A DNA stretch of 55,426 bases from Mycolicibacter acidiphilus (GCF_018455725.1 NZ_JAHCLR010000043.1:1-55426), one strand, 5' to 3'. Positions 42,231 through 53,433 are shown, counted from the stretch's first letter. Program-made: numbers and translations. Notes: generated by a model not told the origin, from the sequence alone.

Positions 42231-42662
42231 ATGAGCCTGCGCGTCATCTTCTCCGCAGAGTCGACCGCCGCCGGTTACGGCCGCGACGGGGGACAGGTCA
42301 CCTCCGCGGACGGCCTGATCGACTTCAAAACCGCCCACCCGCGCGAACTCGGCGGGCCGGGCGACGGCATCAACCCCGAGCAACTGTTCTCCGCCGCGTA
42401 CGCCACCTGCTTCCTCAGCGCGCTGCGGCTGGTGGCCAAGCGCTCGGTCGTCATGCTCGACGAGCACGCCACCGTCACCGTCGCCGTCGGCTTGGGCAAG
42501 GACCTCGACGACTCGATCGGGCTGACCGGCACCATCACCGGCTACCTGCCGGGCGTGCCGCAGGGCAAGGCCGACGAGATGATGGCCGAGGCGCACGAGA
42601 TGTGCCCGTACTCCCGGGCGATCCGCGGCAACTGTGACTTCGCGCTGGTGGCCAAGGTCTAA
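42231..42662 (+). CDS. ohr: Organic hydroperoxide resistance protein (Ohr/OsmC)
   Basis: 143 aa. The two catalytic cysteines are in YATCFLSAL and EMCPYSRA, with INPEQLFSAA between sheet and helix. It reduces organic and fatty-acid hydroperoxides with lipoyl or thiol donors. No OhrR gene is adjacent. Confidence 0.92.
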   Translation: MSLRVIFSAESTAAGYGRDGGQVTSADGLIDFKTAHPRELGGPGDGINPEQLFSAAYATCFLSALRLVAKRSVVMLDEHATVTVAVGLGKDLDDSIGLTGTITGYLPGVPQGKADEMMAEAHEMCPYSRAIRGNCDFALVAKV

Positions 42663-42669
42663 GCGCGCA

Positions 42670-43311
42670 ATGCGTATCGCCGCGATGCTGGTGGTCGCCG
42701 GGCTGGCGGCCGTCCCGGTCGCTCCGGTTGCAATGGCGAAACCGTCCGAACCCGGCGTGGTGTCCTACGCGGTGCTGCCGAAGGGGTCGGTCGGCAACAT
42801 CGTCGGCGCCCCGATGGGCTGGGAATCGGTGTCCGGCTATCCCTACCAGGGGTACTGGGTGGACGATCCGGTCTGCAACAACTGGGCCGACATCGGGCTG
42901 CCGGAGGTCTACAACGACCCCGACCTGGCGTCGTACAACAGCGCGGTCACCCAGACATCGGCCACCGACCAGAACCACCTGGTCAAACAGGCCGTCGGGG
43001 TGTTCGCCACCGACGCCGCCGCGACCCGGGCGTTCCACCGCGTCACCGACCGCACCGCCGGCTGTTCCGGGCGGACCACCGCGATGCATCTGGACACCGG
43101 CGCCACCCAGGTGTGGTCGTTCGCCGGCGGGCCGGCGGGCGCCGCCGACGCGGCCTGGATCAAACAGGAGGCCGACACCGACCGGCGCTGCTTCAACCAG
43201 ACCCGGCTGCGGGCGAACGTGCTGCTGCAGGCCAAGGTCTGCCAGACCGGCAACGCCGGGCCGGCGGTGGACGTGCTGGCCGGTGCGATGCAGAACATCC
43301 TGGGCCAGTGA
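42670..43311 (+). CDS. Exported PknH-type sensor-domain protein (Rv3705c-like)
   Basis: 213 aa. A signal peptide (about 1-24, ending VAMA-KP) precedes a PknH_C-like extracytoplasmic domain with four cysteines (VCNNW, GCSGR, RCFNQ, VCQTG), which in PknH form two disulfides. M. tuberculosis Rv3705c lies upstream of egtA in the same order. Probably a ligand-binding surface protein. Confidence 0.82.
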   Translation: MRIAAMLVVAGLAAVPVAPVAMAKPSEPGVVSYAVLPKGSVGNIVGAPMGWESVSGYPYQGYWVDDPVCNNWADIGLPEVYNDPDLASYNSAVTQTSATDQNHLVKQAVGVFATDAAATRAFHRVTDRTAGCSGRTTAMHLDTGATQVWSFAGGPAGAADAAWIKQEADTDRRCFNQTRLRANVLLQAKVCQTGNAGPAVDVLAGAMQNILGQ

Positions 43312-43426
43312 GGCGCGAACCCGGGCAGAAATATTGACAGGCGTGGCAGGTTGAAAAGGGTCAGGCCGGGTAGCCGGCACTAACCAGCGGTCCGTGGCAC
43401 CACGGCGCGGGCCCGGAAGGGTCGAT

Positions 43427-44713
43427 ATGGGCTTCGCCACCGCGACGCAGGCGGCACGATCCGATCAGTCCTGCGCCGACGACCCCGAACTGGCCGGGGC
43501 GGCCGCGGCCGCCCGGATGATCGCCGACGGCTGCCTGGGCGACGGGCCGGTGGGCACGGTCGGACTGGAGATCGAGGCGCACTGCTTCGACCCGGCCGAC
43601 CCGCACCGCCGTCCCGGCTGGGCCGAGATCCAGGATGTGCTGCGGACACTGCCGCGGCTGCCCGGCGGCAGCGCGGTCACCGTCGAACCGGGCGGCGCGG
43701 TGGAACTGTCCAGCCCGCCGGCCGCCGGACCGGCCGCGGCGATCGCGGCGATGGCCGCCGACCGGGCGGTGCTGCGGGCGGCGTTCGCCGGCGCCGGGCT
43801 CGGCCTGGTGCTGCTCGGCACCGACCCGCTGCGGCCCACCCGGCGGATCAACCCCGGCGCGCGCTACGCCGCGATGGAACGCTTCTTCGCCGCCAGCCAC
43901 ACCGGCTCGGCGGGTGCGGCGATGATGACGGCAACGGCATCGGTGCAGGTCAACCTGGACGCCGGGCCGCGATCAGGGTGGGCCGACCGGGTGCGGCTCG
44001 CACACGCGCTGGGCCCGGTGATGGTCGCGATCAGCGCCAACTCCCCACTGCTGGGCGGGGAGCCGTCCGGCTGGCGATCCACCCGGCAGCGGGTGTGGAG
44101 CCGGCTGGATTCGGCGCGGTGCGGCCCGATCCTCGGTGTCGACGGGACCGACCCTGCCGCCGACTGGGCGCATTACGCGCTGAAAGCGCCGGTGATGCTG
44201 GTGCACGCCCCGGACGCCATCCCGGTCACCCGGTACGTGCCGTTCGCCGACTGGGCCGACGGGCGGGTGCTGCTCGGCGATCGCCGTCCGACCGAAGCCG
44301 ATCTGCGGTATCACCTGACGACGCTGTTCCCGCCGGTGCGTCCACGCGGCTGGCTGGAGATCCGCTACCTCGACAGCGTCGACGACATGCTGTGGCCGGC
44401 GATCGTGTTCACGCTGACCGCGCTGCTCGACGAGCCGGACCTAGCGCGTGCCGCCGCGGAGACGGTCGCCCCGGTGGCGACCGCCTGGGACGTCGCGGCG
44501 CGGGACGGCCTGGCCGATCGGAGGCTGTACACCGCGGCCAACCGGTTGGTGTCGCTGGCGGCCGAGCGGGCACCGGACACGCTGCGGACGGCCATGGACC
44601 GGCTGGCCGGGATGGTCGAATCCGGCCGCTGCCCGGCCGACGACTTCGACGACCGGGTGCGTTCGGTCGGCCTGGTGCCGGCGGTGACCGAACTGGCCGG
44701 GGGGTGCGGGTGA
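43427..44713 (+). CDS. egtA: Glutamate-cysteine ligase EgtA
   Basis: 428 aa, ATP-dependent; makes gamma-glutamylcysteine for ergothioneine. Visible features are [11 protein letters not shown] (metal-binding Glu), [15 protein letters not shown] and [20 protein letters not shown] ribosome site before ATG 43427. The TTGACA at 43334-43339 could be the operon -35. The egtB GTG overlaps its stop. Confidence 0.93.
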   Translation: MGFATATQAARSDQSCADDPELAGAAAAARMIADGCLGDGPVGTVGLEIEAHCFDPADPHRRPGWAEIQDVLRTLPRLPGGSAVTVEPGGAVELSSPPAAGPAAAIAAMAADRAVLRAAFAGAGLGLVLLGTDPLRPTRRINPGARYAAMERFFAASHTGSAGAAMMTATASVQVNLDAGPRSGWADRVRLAHALGPVMVAISANSPLLGGEPSGWRSTRQRVWSRLDSARCGPILGVDGTDPAADWAHYALKAPVMLVHAPDAIPVTRYVPFADWADGRVLLGDRRPTEADLRYHLTTLFPPVRPRGWLEIRYLDSVDDMLWPAIVFTLTALLDEPDLARAAAETVAPVATAWDVAARDGLADRRLYTAANRLVSLAAERAPDTLRTAMDRLAGMVESGRCPADDFDDRVRSVGLVPAVTELAGGCG

Positions 44714-46002
44714 ACCGGGTGGAGGTGCTGGCCCGCGACCTGGCCCGGGCACGCGAGCGAACCCTGGCACTCGTGGACTTCGACGACGCCGAACTGCACC
44801 GCCAGTACGACCCGCTGATGAGCCCGCTGGTCTGGGATCTGGCGCACATCGGTCAGCAGGAGGAACTGTTCCTGCTGCGCGGCGGCGACCCGAACCGGCC
44901 CGGGCTGCTGCCGGCTGACGTCGAAGGGCTCTACGACGCGTTCACCCACTCCCGGGCCAGCCGGGTCGACCTGCCGCTGCTCGCCCCGGAGCGCGCCCGA
45001 ACCTACTGTGCGACCGTCCGATCCAAAGCGCTGGACGCACTCGACGGGCTGCCCGACGGGCTCGGTCACGACTTCGTGTTCGGGTTGATCCTCAGCCACG
45101 AGCACCAGCACAACGAGACCATGCTGCAGGCACTGAACCTGCGCACCGGGGCGCCACTGCTGGGTCCGGGCGAGCCGCTGCCGGCCGGGCGGCCCGATGT
45201 GGCCGGGGAGTCGGTGCTGGTGCCCGGCGGGGAGTTCGTCCTCGGCGTCGACGCAACCGACGAACCGCACTCGCTGGACAACGAGCGCCCCGCGCACGTC
45301 GTCGACGTGCCGGCGTTCCGGATCGGGCGGGTGCCGGTGACCAACGCCGAGTGGCGGATGTTCATCGACGACGGTGGCTACCGGGACGCCCGGTTCTGGA
45401 CCGAACGCGGCTGGCAGCACCGGGTGGCGGCCGGTCTGACCGCGCCACAGTTCTGGGGCGCCGACCACGACTGCCGACTGCGGTTCGGCCGGTGGGAGGC
45501 GCTGCCCGGCGACGAACCGGTGCAGCACGTCAGCTATTTCGAGGCGCAGGCCTACGCGGCGTGGGCCGGCGCCCGGCTGCCCACCGAGATCGAGTGGGAG
45601 AAAGCCTGCGCGTGGGATCCGGTGACCCGGACTCGGCGCCGCTACCCGTGGGGAGCGGCGGAACCGACTGCCGCGCTGGCGAATCTGGGCGGCGGGGCGC
45701 TGCGCCCGGCACCGGTCGGGGCGTATCCGGCCGGGGCGTCGGCGTACGGGGTCGAGCAGTTGCTCGGCGACGTCTGGGAGTGGACCAGTTCGGAGTTGCA
45801 GCCGTGGCCGGGCTTCACCCCGATGATCTATCAGCGCTACACCCAGCCGTTCTTCGGTGGCGACTACCGGGTGCTGCGCGGCGGCTCCTGGGCGGTGGCT
45901 CGCGAGATCCTGCGGCCCAGCTTCCGCAACTGGGACCACCCGTACCGGCGGCAGATCTTCGCCGGGGTGCGGCTGGCCTGGTCGGTGGACGGGGCCGACT
46001 GA
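44710..46002 (+). CDS. egtB: Ergothioneine biosynthesis sulfoxide synthase EgtB
   Basis: 430 aa. An N-terminal DinB-like domain supplies iron ligands H46, H130 and H134 (SHEHQHNE). The C-terminal formylglycine-generating-type domain has GGSWAVARE and [15 protein letters not shown]. It forms the C-S bond between gamma-Glu-Cys and hercynine with O2. Confidence 0.95.
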   Translation: MNRVEVLARDLARARERTLALVDFDDAELHRQYDPLMSPLVWDLAHIGQQEELFLLRGGDPNRPGLLPADVEGLYDAFTHSRASRVDLPLLAPERARTYCATVRSKALDALDGLPDGLGHDFVFGLILSHEHQHNETMLQALNLRTGAPLLGPGEPLPAGRPDVAGESVLVPGGEFVLGVDATDEPHSLDNERPAHVVDVPAFRIGRVPVTNAEWRMFIDDGGYRDARFWTERGWQHRVAAGLTAPQFWGADHDCRLRFGRWEALPGDEPVQHVSYFEAQAYAAWAGARLPTEIEWEKACAWDPVTRTRRRYPWGAAEPTAALANLGGGALRPAPVGAYPAGASAYGVEQLLGDVWEWTSSELQPWPGFTPMIYQRYTQPFFGGDYRVLRGGSWAVAREILRPSFRNWDHPYRRQIFAGVRLAWSVDGAD

Positions 46003-46694
46003 TGTGCCGGCACCTGGGATGGCTGGGCACGCCGCGCTCACTGGCCGAGTTGATGCTCGAACCGGCGCACGGCCTGCTGGTGCAGTCCTACGCGCCGCGC
46101 CGGCAGCGGCACGGCCTGATGAACGCCGACGGTTGGGGCGCCGGGTTTTTCGACGGGGCTGTGCCGCGGCGCTGGCGCAGCGCCGCCCCGCTGTGGGGCG
46201 ACGCCTCGTTCGCGTCGGTGGCGCCGGCGCTGAGCAGTCACTGCGTGGTCGCCGCGGTCCGCTCCGCCACCGTCGGCATGCCGGTGGAACCCAGTGCCAC
46301 CGCGCCGTTCACCGACGGGCGCTGGCTGCTGTCGCACAACGGCGTCGTCGACCGCGGTGTGCTGCCGACCTGCGCCGGCGCCGAATCGGTCTGCGACAGT
46401 GCGGTTCTGGCGGCGACCATCTTTGCGCGGGGGATGGCTGCGCTCGGTGCGACGGTCATCGAGGTCGGTGTTGCCGATCCGGCCGCGCGGCTGAACATTC
46501 TGGCCGGGGACGGCTCCCGGCTGTTGGCCACCACCTGGGGGGACACGCTGTCGATGCTGCACGGCAACGACGGGGTGGTGCTGGCCAGTGAACCCTACGA
46601 CGACGACCCGCGCTGGGTGGACATCCCCGACCGGCACCTGGTCGAGGTGACCGCCGGCTCCGTCACCGTCACACCGCTGGAAGGAACTTCATGA
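46002..46694 (+). CDS. egtC: Gamma-glutamyl hercynylcysteine sulfoxide hydrolase EgtC
   Basis: 230 aa Ntn amidohydrolase. The nucleophile is Cys2 (MCRHLGW), with LLSHNGVV and GWGAGFF of the class II amidotransferase fold. It removes glutamate. The ATG overlaps the egtB stop. Confidence 0.95.
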   Translation: MCRHLGWLGTPRSLAELMLEPAHGLLVQSYAPRRQRHGLMNADGWGAGFFDGAVPRRWRSAAPLWGDASFASVAPALSSHCVVAAVRSATVGMPVEPSATAPFTDGRWLLSHNGVVDRGVLPTCAGAESVCDSAVLAATIFARGMAALGATVIEVGVADPAARLNILAGDGSRLLATTWGDTLSMLHGNDGVVLASEPYDDDPRWVDIPDRHLVEVTAGSVTVTPLEGTS

Positions 46695-47656
46695 GCGTCT
46701 CCCTGGCCAACCACCTGGCGGCCGACGCGGCCCGCGCCGCGCTGAGCCGCGACGTCCGGCACGGGCTAACGCAGACACCGAAATCCTTGCCGCCCAAATG
46801 GTTCTACGACGACGTCGGCAGTGAGCTGTTCGACCGGATCACCCGGCTGCCGGAGTACTACCCGACCCGGGCGGAGGCGCAGATCCTGCGCGCCCGCTCG
46901 GCGGAGATCGCCGCGGCCAGCGGCGCGGACACCCTGGTCGAACTGGGCAGCGGCACCTCGGAGAAGACCCGGCTGCTGCTCGACGCGCTGCGGGCGACGG
47001 GAACCTTGCGTCGGTTCGTCCCGTTCGACGTCGACTCGTCGGTGCTGGCGATGGCCGGTGCTGCGATCTCGGAGGACTACCCGGGGATCGAAATCCAGGC
47101 TGTCTGCGGCGATTTCGAACAGCACCTGGAAGAGATCCCAGCCGGCGGGCGGCGACTGTTCGTGTTCCTGGGATCCACGATCGGCAACCTCACCCCCGGA
47201 CCGCGGGCGCGGTTCCTGGCGGCGCTGGCCGCAGTGCTGGCGCCCGGCGACACCCTGTTGCTCGGCACCGACCTGGTCAAGGACACCGGGCGACTGGTGC
47301 GCGCCTACGACGACACGGCCGGGGTCACCGCCGCGTTCAACCGCAACGTGCTGGCGGTGGTCAACCGGGAACTCGACGGCGATTTCGACGTCGACGAGTT
47401 CGACCACGTGGCCCGGTGGAACGCCGCGGCCGGGCAGATCGAGATGTGGCTGCGGGCGCGCACCGCCCAGCGGGTCCGGATCGGCGACCTGAATTTGACC
47501 GTGGACTTCGCCGCCGGCGAGGAGATGCTGACCGAGGTGTCCTGCAAGTTCACCCCCGAGCAGGTGGCCGCCGAACTGGCCGCCGCCGGGTTGCGGCGCA
47601 GTCGGTGGTGGACCGACGCCGCCGGTGATTTCGGGCTGTCGCTGGCCGTCAAGTGA
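46691..47656 (+). CDS. egtD: Histidine N-alpha-methyltransferase EgtD
   Basis: 321 aa. SAM motif [15 protein letters not shown], plus [11 protein letters not shown] and FLGSTIGN. Trimethylates histidine to hercynine. The start overlaps the egtC stop (ATGA). Confidence 0.96.
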   Translation: MSVSLANHLAADAARAALSRDVRHGLTQTPKSLPPKWFYDDVGSELFDRITRLPEYYPTRAEAQILRARSAEIAAASGADTLVELGSGTSEKTRLLLDALRATGTLRRFVPFDVDSSVLAMAGAAISEDYPGIEIQAVCGDFEQHLEEIPAGGRRLFVFLGSTIGNLTPGPRARFLAALAAVLAPGDTLLLGTDLVKDTGRLVRAYDDTAGVTAAFNRNVLAVVNRELDGDFDVDEFDHVARWNAAAGQIEMWLRARTAQRVRIGDLNLTVDFAAGEEMLTEVSCKFTPEQVAAELAAAGLRRSRWWTDAAGDFGLSLAVK

Positions 47657-48720
47657 GCCTGGCGGCGGATTGGCGGGCCGCCCGCCCGCCGGTCGCCGGG
47701 CTGCACCTGGACAGTGCGGCGTGCTCCCGGCAGAGTTTCGCCGCGCTGGCGGCGGCCGCCGCCCACGCCCGCCACGAAGCGGAGGTCGGCGGGTACGTCG
47801 CCGCCGAGGCCGCGGCACCCGCGCTGGAGGCGGGGCTGGCGGCGTTCGGCGCCCTGACCGGGATGGCCGGCGCCGACACGGTGTTCACCACCGGCTCGCT
47901 CAACGCCCTGGACCTGCTGCTGTCCGGCTGGCCGGGGCGGCGCACGCTGGCCTGCCTGCCCGGCGAGTACGGGCCGAACCTGGCGGTGATGGCCGCCAAC
48001 GGGTTCCAACGCCGCGAACTGCCGGTGGACGGCGCCGGTCGGCTGCTCATCGACGAGGCCGCCGCCGTGCTGGCGACCGACCCGCCCGACCTGGTGCACC
48101 TCACCGCGATCGGCAGCCACCGCGGCGTGGTGCAGCCGCTGCGCGAGATGGCCCCGGTGTGCCGCGTGGCGGGGGTGCCGCTGGTGGTCGACGCCGCCCA
48201 GGCGCTGGGGCAGGTCGACTGTGCGGTGGGCGCCGCCGCGGTGTACTCGTCGTCACGCAAATGGCTGGCCGGGCCGCGCGGGGCGGGGGCGCTGGCCGTC
48301 ACACCGGAGTTGGCGGACCGGCTGCGACCACGCCTGCCGCCGGGGCTCGGGGACGTGGATGTGGCTGCGCGGGTGGGGTTTTCGGTGGCGCTGGGGGAGC
48401 ACCTGGCCGCCGGGCCGGCCGCCGTGCGGGCCCGGCTGGCCGAGCTGGGCACCCTGACCCGGCAGGTGCTGGAAGCGGCGCCCGGCTGGCGGGTCGTGGA
48501 GCCGGTCGATGAACCCAGTGCCATCACCACGCTGGCGCCCACGAACGGCGCCGACCCGGTGGCGGTGCGGGCCCGGCTCATCGCCGAGCATCGCATCGTC
48601 ACCACCGCCGCCGGGATCGAACGCGCCCCAGGGGAGTTGACGACGCCGGTGCTGCGGATCTCCCCGCACGTCGACACCGTCGCTGAAGATCTGGCGGTGC
48701 TCGCGGCCGCGCTGGCCTGA
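47653..48720 (+). CDS. egtE: Hercynylcysteine sulfoxide lyase EgtE
   Basis: 355 aa PLP enzyme. The Schiff-base Lys is in [16 protein letters not shown] and the PLP Asp in [11 protein letters not shown]. It releases ergothioneine. GTG start overlaps the egtD stop, completing a fully overlapped operon. Confidence 0.94.
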   Translation: MSLAADWRAARPPVAGLHLDSAACSRQSFAALAAAAAHARHEAEVGGYVAAEAAAPALEAGLAAFGALTGMAGADTVFTTGSLNALDLLLSGWPGRRTLACLPGEYGPNLAVMAANGFQRRELPVDGAGRLLIDEAAAVLATDPPDLVHLTAIGSHRGVVQPLREMAPVCRVAGVPLVVDAAQALGQVDCAVGAAAVYSSSRKWLAGPRGAGALAVTPELADRLRPRLPPGLGDVDVAARVGFSVALGEHLAAGPAAVRARLAELGTLTRQVLEAAPGWRVVEPVDEPSAITTLAPTNGADPVAVRARLIAEHRIVTTAAGIERAPGELTTPVLRISPHVDTVAEDLAVLAAALA

Positions 48721-48721
48721 C

Positions 48722-49405
48722 TCAGTCGGCCTTGTGCGCGCTGAGCAGGTAGGCGGGCAGTTTCATCCGGCCCTTCTCATCGGTGCCGTGCGGCGGGAAC
48801 GCCGGCGCCGGACCGTCGCCGTGCTGGAACGGAGCGATGTTGGCGTGGATGAACGCCGGCCGGATCTCGTCGATCGCGAAGTACTGGCCGACTGCGGCGC
48901 GCAGTTCGGCCTCGTCCACCTCGTTGGGCTTGGCCTCCAGGTCGGTGGGGAAGGCGCCCTTGGCGAAGACCAGCACGTAGTAGTGCGCGCCGGGGGCGGC
49001 GGCGCGCTGCATGGCACGCAGGTAGCCGTCGCGGCCCTCGACCGGCAGCGAATGGAACAGCGTGCTGTCCATGATCGTGTTGAACCGGCCGTCGTACCCG
49101 GTGAGGGTGGTGATGTCGGCCTGCACGAAACTCGCGGTGGTCAGGCCGCGTTCCTGGGCGGCGGCGGTCGCGGCGGCGACTGCGGTCGGCGTCAGGTCGA
49201 CCCCGACCACGGTGTGACCCTGGGCGGCCAGCGCCAGCGACAGTTCCGCGACGCCGCACCCGGCGTCGAGCACGTCGCTGCGGACCTGGCCCGCCGCGAT
49301 CACCGCGGCCAACTCCGGCTGCGGTTCACCGATGTTCCACGGCGGCGGCCCCTCGAAGCCACCCTGCCCGCGGTAGACGTCGTCCCAATCCATCACTTCC
49401 GGCAT
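48722..49405 (-). CDS. SAM-dependent methyltransferase (Rv3699-like)
   Basis: 227 aa class I fold with SAM motif VLDAGCGVAELSLAL, then VVGVDLTPTAV and FNTIMDSTLFHSLP. The substrate is unknown; the SmtA/thiopurine-like fold fits the position of Rv3699. Converges on egtE (1 bp). Confidence 0.85.
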   Translation of the reverse strand: MPEVMDWDDVYRGQGGFEGPPPWNIGEPQPELAAVIAAGQVRSDVLDAGCGVAELSLALAAQGHTVVGVDLTPTAVAAATAAAQERGLTTASFVQADITTLTGYDGRFNTIMDSTLFHSLPVEGRDGYLRAMQRAAAPGAHYYVLVFAKGAFPTDLEAKPNEVDEAELRAAVGQYFAIDEIRPAFIHANIAPFQHGDGPAPAFPPHGTDEKGRMKLPAYLLSAHKAD

Positions 49406-49485
49406 GCCCCCGACTGTACCCAGTTCCGGGCTCCCGGTGCCCTCGCCACGGTCCACGAACCGCACCACCGAAACCGCGGGACACG

Positions 49486-49926
49486 ATGAGGTGCGGCGCG
49501 ATCGCGACGGTCGCAACACTGCCGGTCGCCGTCGCGATGACTGCCGCCGCCGCGGCGCAGGCCACTCGCAGCGAGTATGTCTTCCAGTCGCCGTCGGGCA
49601 ACATCGTCTGCGATCTGCATGCCACCGACACCGGCCCCGGAGCGTTCGTCTACTGCGTCGTCCGCGACCACAGTTGGTCATCGCCGCTGCCGCCGTCGTA
49701 CTGCCCCGACGGCCGCCCGCCGGAGACCCTGGTGCTCAACGCCGGCAGTCCCGCCGCGCTCACGTGTCACCCGGCGCCGTGGGCGCCGGCCGCCACCCTC
49801 GACTACGGCCAGAGCCGATCGGTGCCGCCCGTCGACTGCGTCAGCCAGCTCACCGGCATCACCTGCAGCGACACCGACACCGGCCACTTCTTCCGGGCGT
49901 CGCGCGAGACCTGTCAACTGGGTTGA
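49486..49926 (+). CDS. Small secreted Cys-rich protein (DUF6636-like)
   Basis: 146 aa. A signal peptide (about 1-24, AVAMTAAAAAQA) precedes a domain starting YVFQSPSGNIVCDL, with seven further cysteines (one each in VCDL, YCVV, YCPD, TCHP, DCVS, TCSD and TCQL), a pattern of disulfide-rich actinobacterial secreted domains. Function unknown. Confidence 0.72.
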   Translation: MRCGAIATVATLPVAVAMTAAAAAQATRSEYVFQSPSGNIVCDLHATDTGPGAFVYCVVRDHSWSSPLPPSYCPDGRPPETLVLNAGSPAALTCHPAPWAPAATLDYGQSRSVPPVDCVSQLTGITCSDTDTGHFFRASRETCQLG

Positions 49927-49949
49927 TCGGAAAGAGTGGAGGAACCACC

Positions 49950-50207
49950 ATGTACACCATCGGAAGAATCGCTGCGGGCAGTGCGACCGTGGCCGCAGCG
50001 CTCCTGCTCTCGGGCGCCGGGCATGCGCAGGCCGATCCGCGAGGGCCGGATCCGCAGCCGGTCGAACCGGGGGCGGTCGAACCCGATCGCCCGTACCTCC
50101 CGGTGGAACCCTGCGACGACGGGTGCGACTGGGTCCGGCCACCGGGGCCCGACGAGCCCGGCCCGATCTTCCTCAACCCGCAGCCGCTGCCGCCGGGTCG
50201 TCGGTGA
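49950..50207 (+). CDS. Small secreted Pro/Glu-rich protein
   Basis: 85 aa. The signal peptide ends at about residue 28 (HAQA-DP). The remainder is Pro/Asp/Glu-rich with a CDDGCDW cluster. TGGAGGAA ribosome site. Possibly a cell-wall-associated peptide; unrecognised. Confidence 0.6.
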   Translation: MYTIGRIAAGSATVAAALLLSGAGHAQADPRGPDPQPVEPGAVEPDRPYLPVEPCDDGCDWVRPPGPDEPGPIFLNPQPLPPGRR

Positions 50208-50274
50208 TGCCCTGGACGCGGCCCGGGCGCTACCACCGGGACGCTCCGAAGCCGTGGGATAGCCGGGGTGCGTG

Positions 50275-50302
50275 CTCCGGCTGGGCCATGATGGAGCCGG
50301 AG
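50275..50302 (+). other. 8-bp hairpin upstream of glpK
   Basis: CTCCGGCT/AGCCGGAG with a 12-nt loop, 35 bp before the glpK TTG. It could be an operator or leader structure. Confidence 0.3.
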
Positions 50303-50336
50303 AGGCGGTAATCACCGGGCGACGGGAGGCGGGGAC

Positions 50337-51854
50337 TTGGCTGATTTCGTCGCGTCGATCGACCAGGGCACCACCAGCACCCGATGCATCATCTTCGACC
50401 ATGACGGGGCCGAGGTGGGCCGTCATCAGCTGGAGCACGAGCAGATCCTGCCGCGGGCCGGCTGGGTGGAGCACGATCCGTTCGAGTTGTGGAACCACAC
50501 TGCGGCCGTGCTGGTGTCCGCGCTCAACACCACCAAGCTCGTCGCCGCCGACCTGGCGGCGCTCGGCATCGCCAACCAGCGCGAGACGACCGTGGTGTGG
50601 AACCGCACCACCGGGCAGCCGTACCACAACGCGATCGTCTGGCAGGACACCCGAACCGACCTGATCGCCGCGCAACTGGAGCGCGACGGCCACGGCGAGG
50701 TGATCCGGCGCAAGGCCGGGCTGCCGCCGGCCACCTACTTCTCCGCCGGGAAGCTGCAGTGGATCCTCGACAACGTCGACGGGGTGCGTGAGGCAGCGGA
50801 GCGCGGCGAGGCGATCTTCGGGACCTGCGACACCTGGGTGCTGTGGAACCTCACCGGCGGACCGCGCGGCGGGGTGCACCTGACCGACGTCACCAACGCC
50901 AGCCGCACCATGCTGATGAACCTGGAGACGCTGGACTGGGACGACGAACTGCTGGCGCTGTTCTCGATTCCCCGGCAGATGCTGCCGCGCATCACCGCGT
51001 CGTCGTCGCGACGGGGTCACGGCTTGAGTGTCAGTACCGGCCCGGTCCACGGCGAGGTGCCGATCACCGGCATCCTCGGCGATCAGCAGGCCGCGATGGT
51101 CGGCCAGGTGTGTCTGTCGGCGGGTGAGGCCAAGAACACCTACGGCACCGGCAACTTCCTGCTGCTCAACACCGGTGAGCAGATCGTCCGTTCCAACAAC
51201 GGCCTGCTGACCACGGTGTGCTATCAGTTCGGCGATGCGAAACCCGTTTACGCACTGGAGGGTTCGATCGCGGTCACCGGTTCGGCCGTGCAGTGGCTGC
51301 GGGACCAGTTGGGGATCATCAGCGGCGCCACCCAGGTCGAGTCGCTGGCCCGCCAGGTCGAGGACAACGGCGGAATGTACTTCGTGCCGGCGTTCTCCGG
51401 GCTGTTCGCGCCGTACTGGCGATCCGATGCCCGCGGTGCGATCGTCGGGATGTCGCGGTTCAACACCAATGCGCACCTGGCCCGCGCCACCCTGGAGGCG
51501 ATCTGCTACCAGAGCCGGGACGTCGCCGAGGCGATGGAGGCGGATTCCGGTGTGCGCCTTGGGGTTCTGAAGGTCGACGGCGGGATCACCGCCAACCAGC
51601 TGTGCATGCAGATCCAGGCCGATGTGCTCGGCGTCGACGTGGTCAAGCCGGTGGTCGCCGAGACCACCGCGCTCGGCGCCGCCTACGCCGCCGGGCTTGG
51701 GGTCGGGTTCTGGAAGGGTGAGGCCGATCTGCGGGCGAACTGGCAGGAGGACCGCCGGTGGACGCCGACCTGGACCGCCGACCAGCGTGCCACCGGGTAC
51801 GCGGGCTGGCGAAAGGCGGTGCAGCGCACCCTCGACTGGGTCGACCTCGACTGA
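50337..51854 (+). CDS. glpK: Glycerol kinase
   Basis: 505 aa, phosphorylates glycerol. N-terminal [12 protein letters not shown] (FGGY phosphate motif), [22 protein letters not shown] and the carboxy-terminal [19 protein letters not shown] are typical. TTG start behind a GGGAGGCGGGG site. The poly-C tract that causes phase variation of M. tuberculosis glpK is not seen, so the gene is intact here. Confidence 0.95.
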   Translation: MADFVASIDQGTTSTRCIIFDHDGAEVGRHQLEHEQILPRAGWVEHDPFELWNHTAAVLVSALNTTKLVAADLAALGIANQRETTVVWNRTTGQPYHNAIVWQDTRTDLIAAQLERDGHGEVIRRKAGLPPATYFSAGKLQWILDNVDGVREAAERGEAIFGTCDTWVLWNLTGGPRGGVHLTDVTNASRTMLMNLETLDWDDELLALFSIPRQMLPRITASSSRRGHGLSVSTGPVHGEVPITGILGDQQAAMVGQVCLSAGEAKNTYGTGNFLLLNTGEQIVRSNNGLLTTVCYQFGDAKPVYALEGSIAVTGSAVQWLRDQLGIISGATQVESLARQVEDNGGMYFVPAFSGLFAPYWRSDARGAIVGMSRFNTNAHLARATLEAICYQSRDVAEAMEADSGVRLGVLKVDGGITANQLCMQIQADVLGVDVVKPVVAETTALGAAYAAGLGVGFWKGEADLRANWQEDRRWTPTWTADQRATGYAGWRKAVQRTLDWVDLD

Positions 51855-51861
51855 CGTCGTC

Positions 51862-52605
51862 GTGACCCTGCCGCGACGCAGCAGGTCCTCTGTGCCGGCC
51901 CGGCGCCGGGGGCTGCGGGCCGCCGGTGTCGTCGCGGTGATTGCGGTCGCCGCGGTCGGCTGGGCGTGGTGGCAGAACCAGGGTTTCGGATCGTCACCGA
52001 CGTGGCACCCGGAACCGACTGCGGCAGCGGGGAATCCGGCCTACGACACCGCCCGCCGGCAGTTGGAGGCGCTGCCGGTGCAGGGCTGGGACCGGGTGCA
52101 GGACTTCAAACGCTACCGGTTCGGTGAGCGCTGGAGCGACGACGTCGACGTCGAGTTCGGGCACAACGGCTGCAACACCCGCGACGACATCCTGCGCCGG
52201 GACCTGACCCAGGTGGAACTGCGCCGCGGCACCTGCCTGGTGGCACGCGGCGTCCTGCACGACCCGTACACCGGGCAGACCATCGCATTCGTCCGCGGGC
52301 CGGACACGTCCGAATCCGTGCAGGTCGACCATGTGGTGGCGCTGGCCGACGCCTGGTACAAGGGCGCCCGGTCCTGGGACGACACAAGGCGCCGGAACTT
52401 CGCCAACGATCCGCGCAACCTGCTCGCGGTCGGCGCCCAACCCAACTTCGACAAGGCGTTTCGTGACGCCGCCGGGTGGCTGCCGCCGAACCGGGCGTTC
52501 GAATGTGACTTCGTCGCCCGCCAGGTGGCGGTGAAGACCGACTACGGGCTGTGGGTGTCGGCGAACGAGAAGACCGCGATGCGCCGGGTGCTGCGTAACT
52601 GTTGA
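51862..52605 (+). CDS. Membrane-anchored HNH nuclease (DUF1524/GmrSD-C-like)
   Basis: 247 aa. One N-terminal TM (about 17-36) precedes an extracytoplasmic domain with VDHVVALADAWYKGA and NDPRNLLAVGAQPNFDKAF, matching the DHxxxL...NL...N HNH pattern of DUF1524. Probably an exported DNase or surface nuclease. GTG start 7 bp after glpK, so possibly co-transcribed. Confidence 0.78.
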   Translation: MTLPRRSRSSVPARRRGLRAAGVVAVIAVAAVGWAWWQNQGFGSSPTWHPEPTAAAGNPAYDTARRQLEALPVQGWDRVQDFKRYRFGERWSDDVDVEFGHNGCNTRDDILRRDLTQVELRRGTCLVARGVLHDPYTGQTIAFVRGPDTSESVQVDHVVALADAWYKGARSWDDTRRRNFANDPRNLLAVGAQPNFDKAFRDAAGWLPPNRAFECDFVARQVAVKTDYGLWVSANEKTAMRRVLRNC

Positions 52606-52652
52606 TTTCGGCGCGGTTCTGCTCGCTGAGCGGGCAGAACCGCGCCGAAATC
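52604..52652. terminator. 19-bp bidirectional terminator
   Basis: Perfect stem 52604-52622 with 52634-52652 and an 11-nt loop, between the HNH nuclease and the convergent PadR gene. It overlaps the nuclease stop codon. Confidence 0.8.
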
Positions 52653-52654
52653 GC

Positions 52655-53398
52655 CTAATCGGCCTCGCCGAGGATGCCGTAGATCTCCTTGCGGGCGCCG
52701 TTGAGGATGCTGACGATGCGCTCCTGCTGTTCGGGCGTGGCGGCCTGAGCCGCTTGCCCCGCCGCGCCGAAGAGTTGGCCCATCGCGGTGCGCAGGCTGA
52801 GCTGGCCCGGGTCGGCGTCGTCGGCGATCGCCTCCCAGGGCGGGGTCTCGATCTTCTCGGCGGCCGACCGGCCGTCGTTGGTCAGCTCGAAAAGCCGCTT
52901 CTTGCGGTCTGTTTCGCTGCCGCTGATCAGACCCTCATCGACCAGCATCTGCAGGGTGGGGTACACCGAGCCGGGGCTCGGTCGCCACAGTCCCTGACTG
53001 CGGTCGGCGATCTGGGAGATGATCTCGTAGCCGTGCATCGGGCGTTCGGCCAGCAGCGCCAGGATCGCGACCCGCACGTCGCCGCGGCGGCTGCGGCCAC
53101 CGCGCCGGTGTCCGCGGTGCCCGCCCGGACCGAAACCGAAGCCGGGGCCCCCGGGACCGAAACCGGGGCCGAAGCCGGGGCCGAAGCCGGGTCCGAACCC
53201 GTGCCGGAAGCCGGGATTGGGGCCGGGACCGAAACCGAAGCCGAGCGGTGGGCAGTGCTCGCCGGTGTGGTCGTGCACCCGTCGGCGGAAGTCACGTCGG
53301 GCTTGCCGACGGGCGGCGCGGAGTTGCTCGGGGGCCGGGCCGATCCCGAAATCGCCTGCGGGGAAAGGTCCGTCGGGCGGACCGAAGGGGTTGTTCAT
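52655..53398 (-). CDS. PadR-family regulator with GFGP-repeat N-terminus
   Basis: 247 aa. The N-terminal 100 residues are low complexity with tandem GFGP units (about 68-83), then an Arg/His patch. The PadR winged helix is at about 105-180 (RVAILALLAERPMHGYEIIS, SPGSVYPTLQMLVDEGLI), followed by a C-terminal dimerisation helix. GAGGTG ribosome site before ATG 53398. A three-copy TATCGAGA element lies upstream, suggesting autoregulation. Confidence 0.85.
   Translation of the reverse strand: MNNPFGPPDGPFPAGDFGIGPAPEQLRAARRQARRDFRRRVHDHTGEHCPPLGFGFGPGPNPGFRHGFGPGFGPGFGPGFGPGGPGFGFGPGGHRGHRRGGRSRRGDVRVAILALLAERPMHGYEIISQIADRSQGLWRPSPGSVYPTLQMLVDEGLISGSETDRKKRLFELTNDGRSAAEKIETPPWEAIADDADPGQLSLRTAMGQLFGAAGQAAQAATPEQQERIVSILNGARKEIYGILGEAD
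53150..53197 (-). repeat. 12-bp tandem repeats encoding GFGP
   Basis: Four units of GGCTTCGGCCCC-type sequence (coding-strand sense) in the PadR N-terminus. Confidence 0.7.
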
Positions 53399-53433
53399 CG
53401 TCACCTCGTGTTGGAAAAACGGAGCGTCCATCG

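Noticed and set aside
50337-51854. Phase-variable poly-C tract in glpK
   Set aside because: No C7 run or frameshift is present; the frame is intact.
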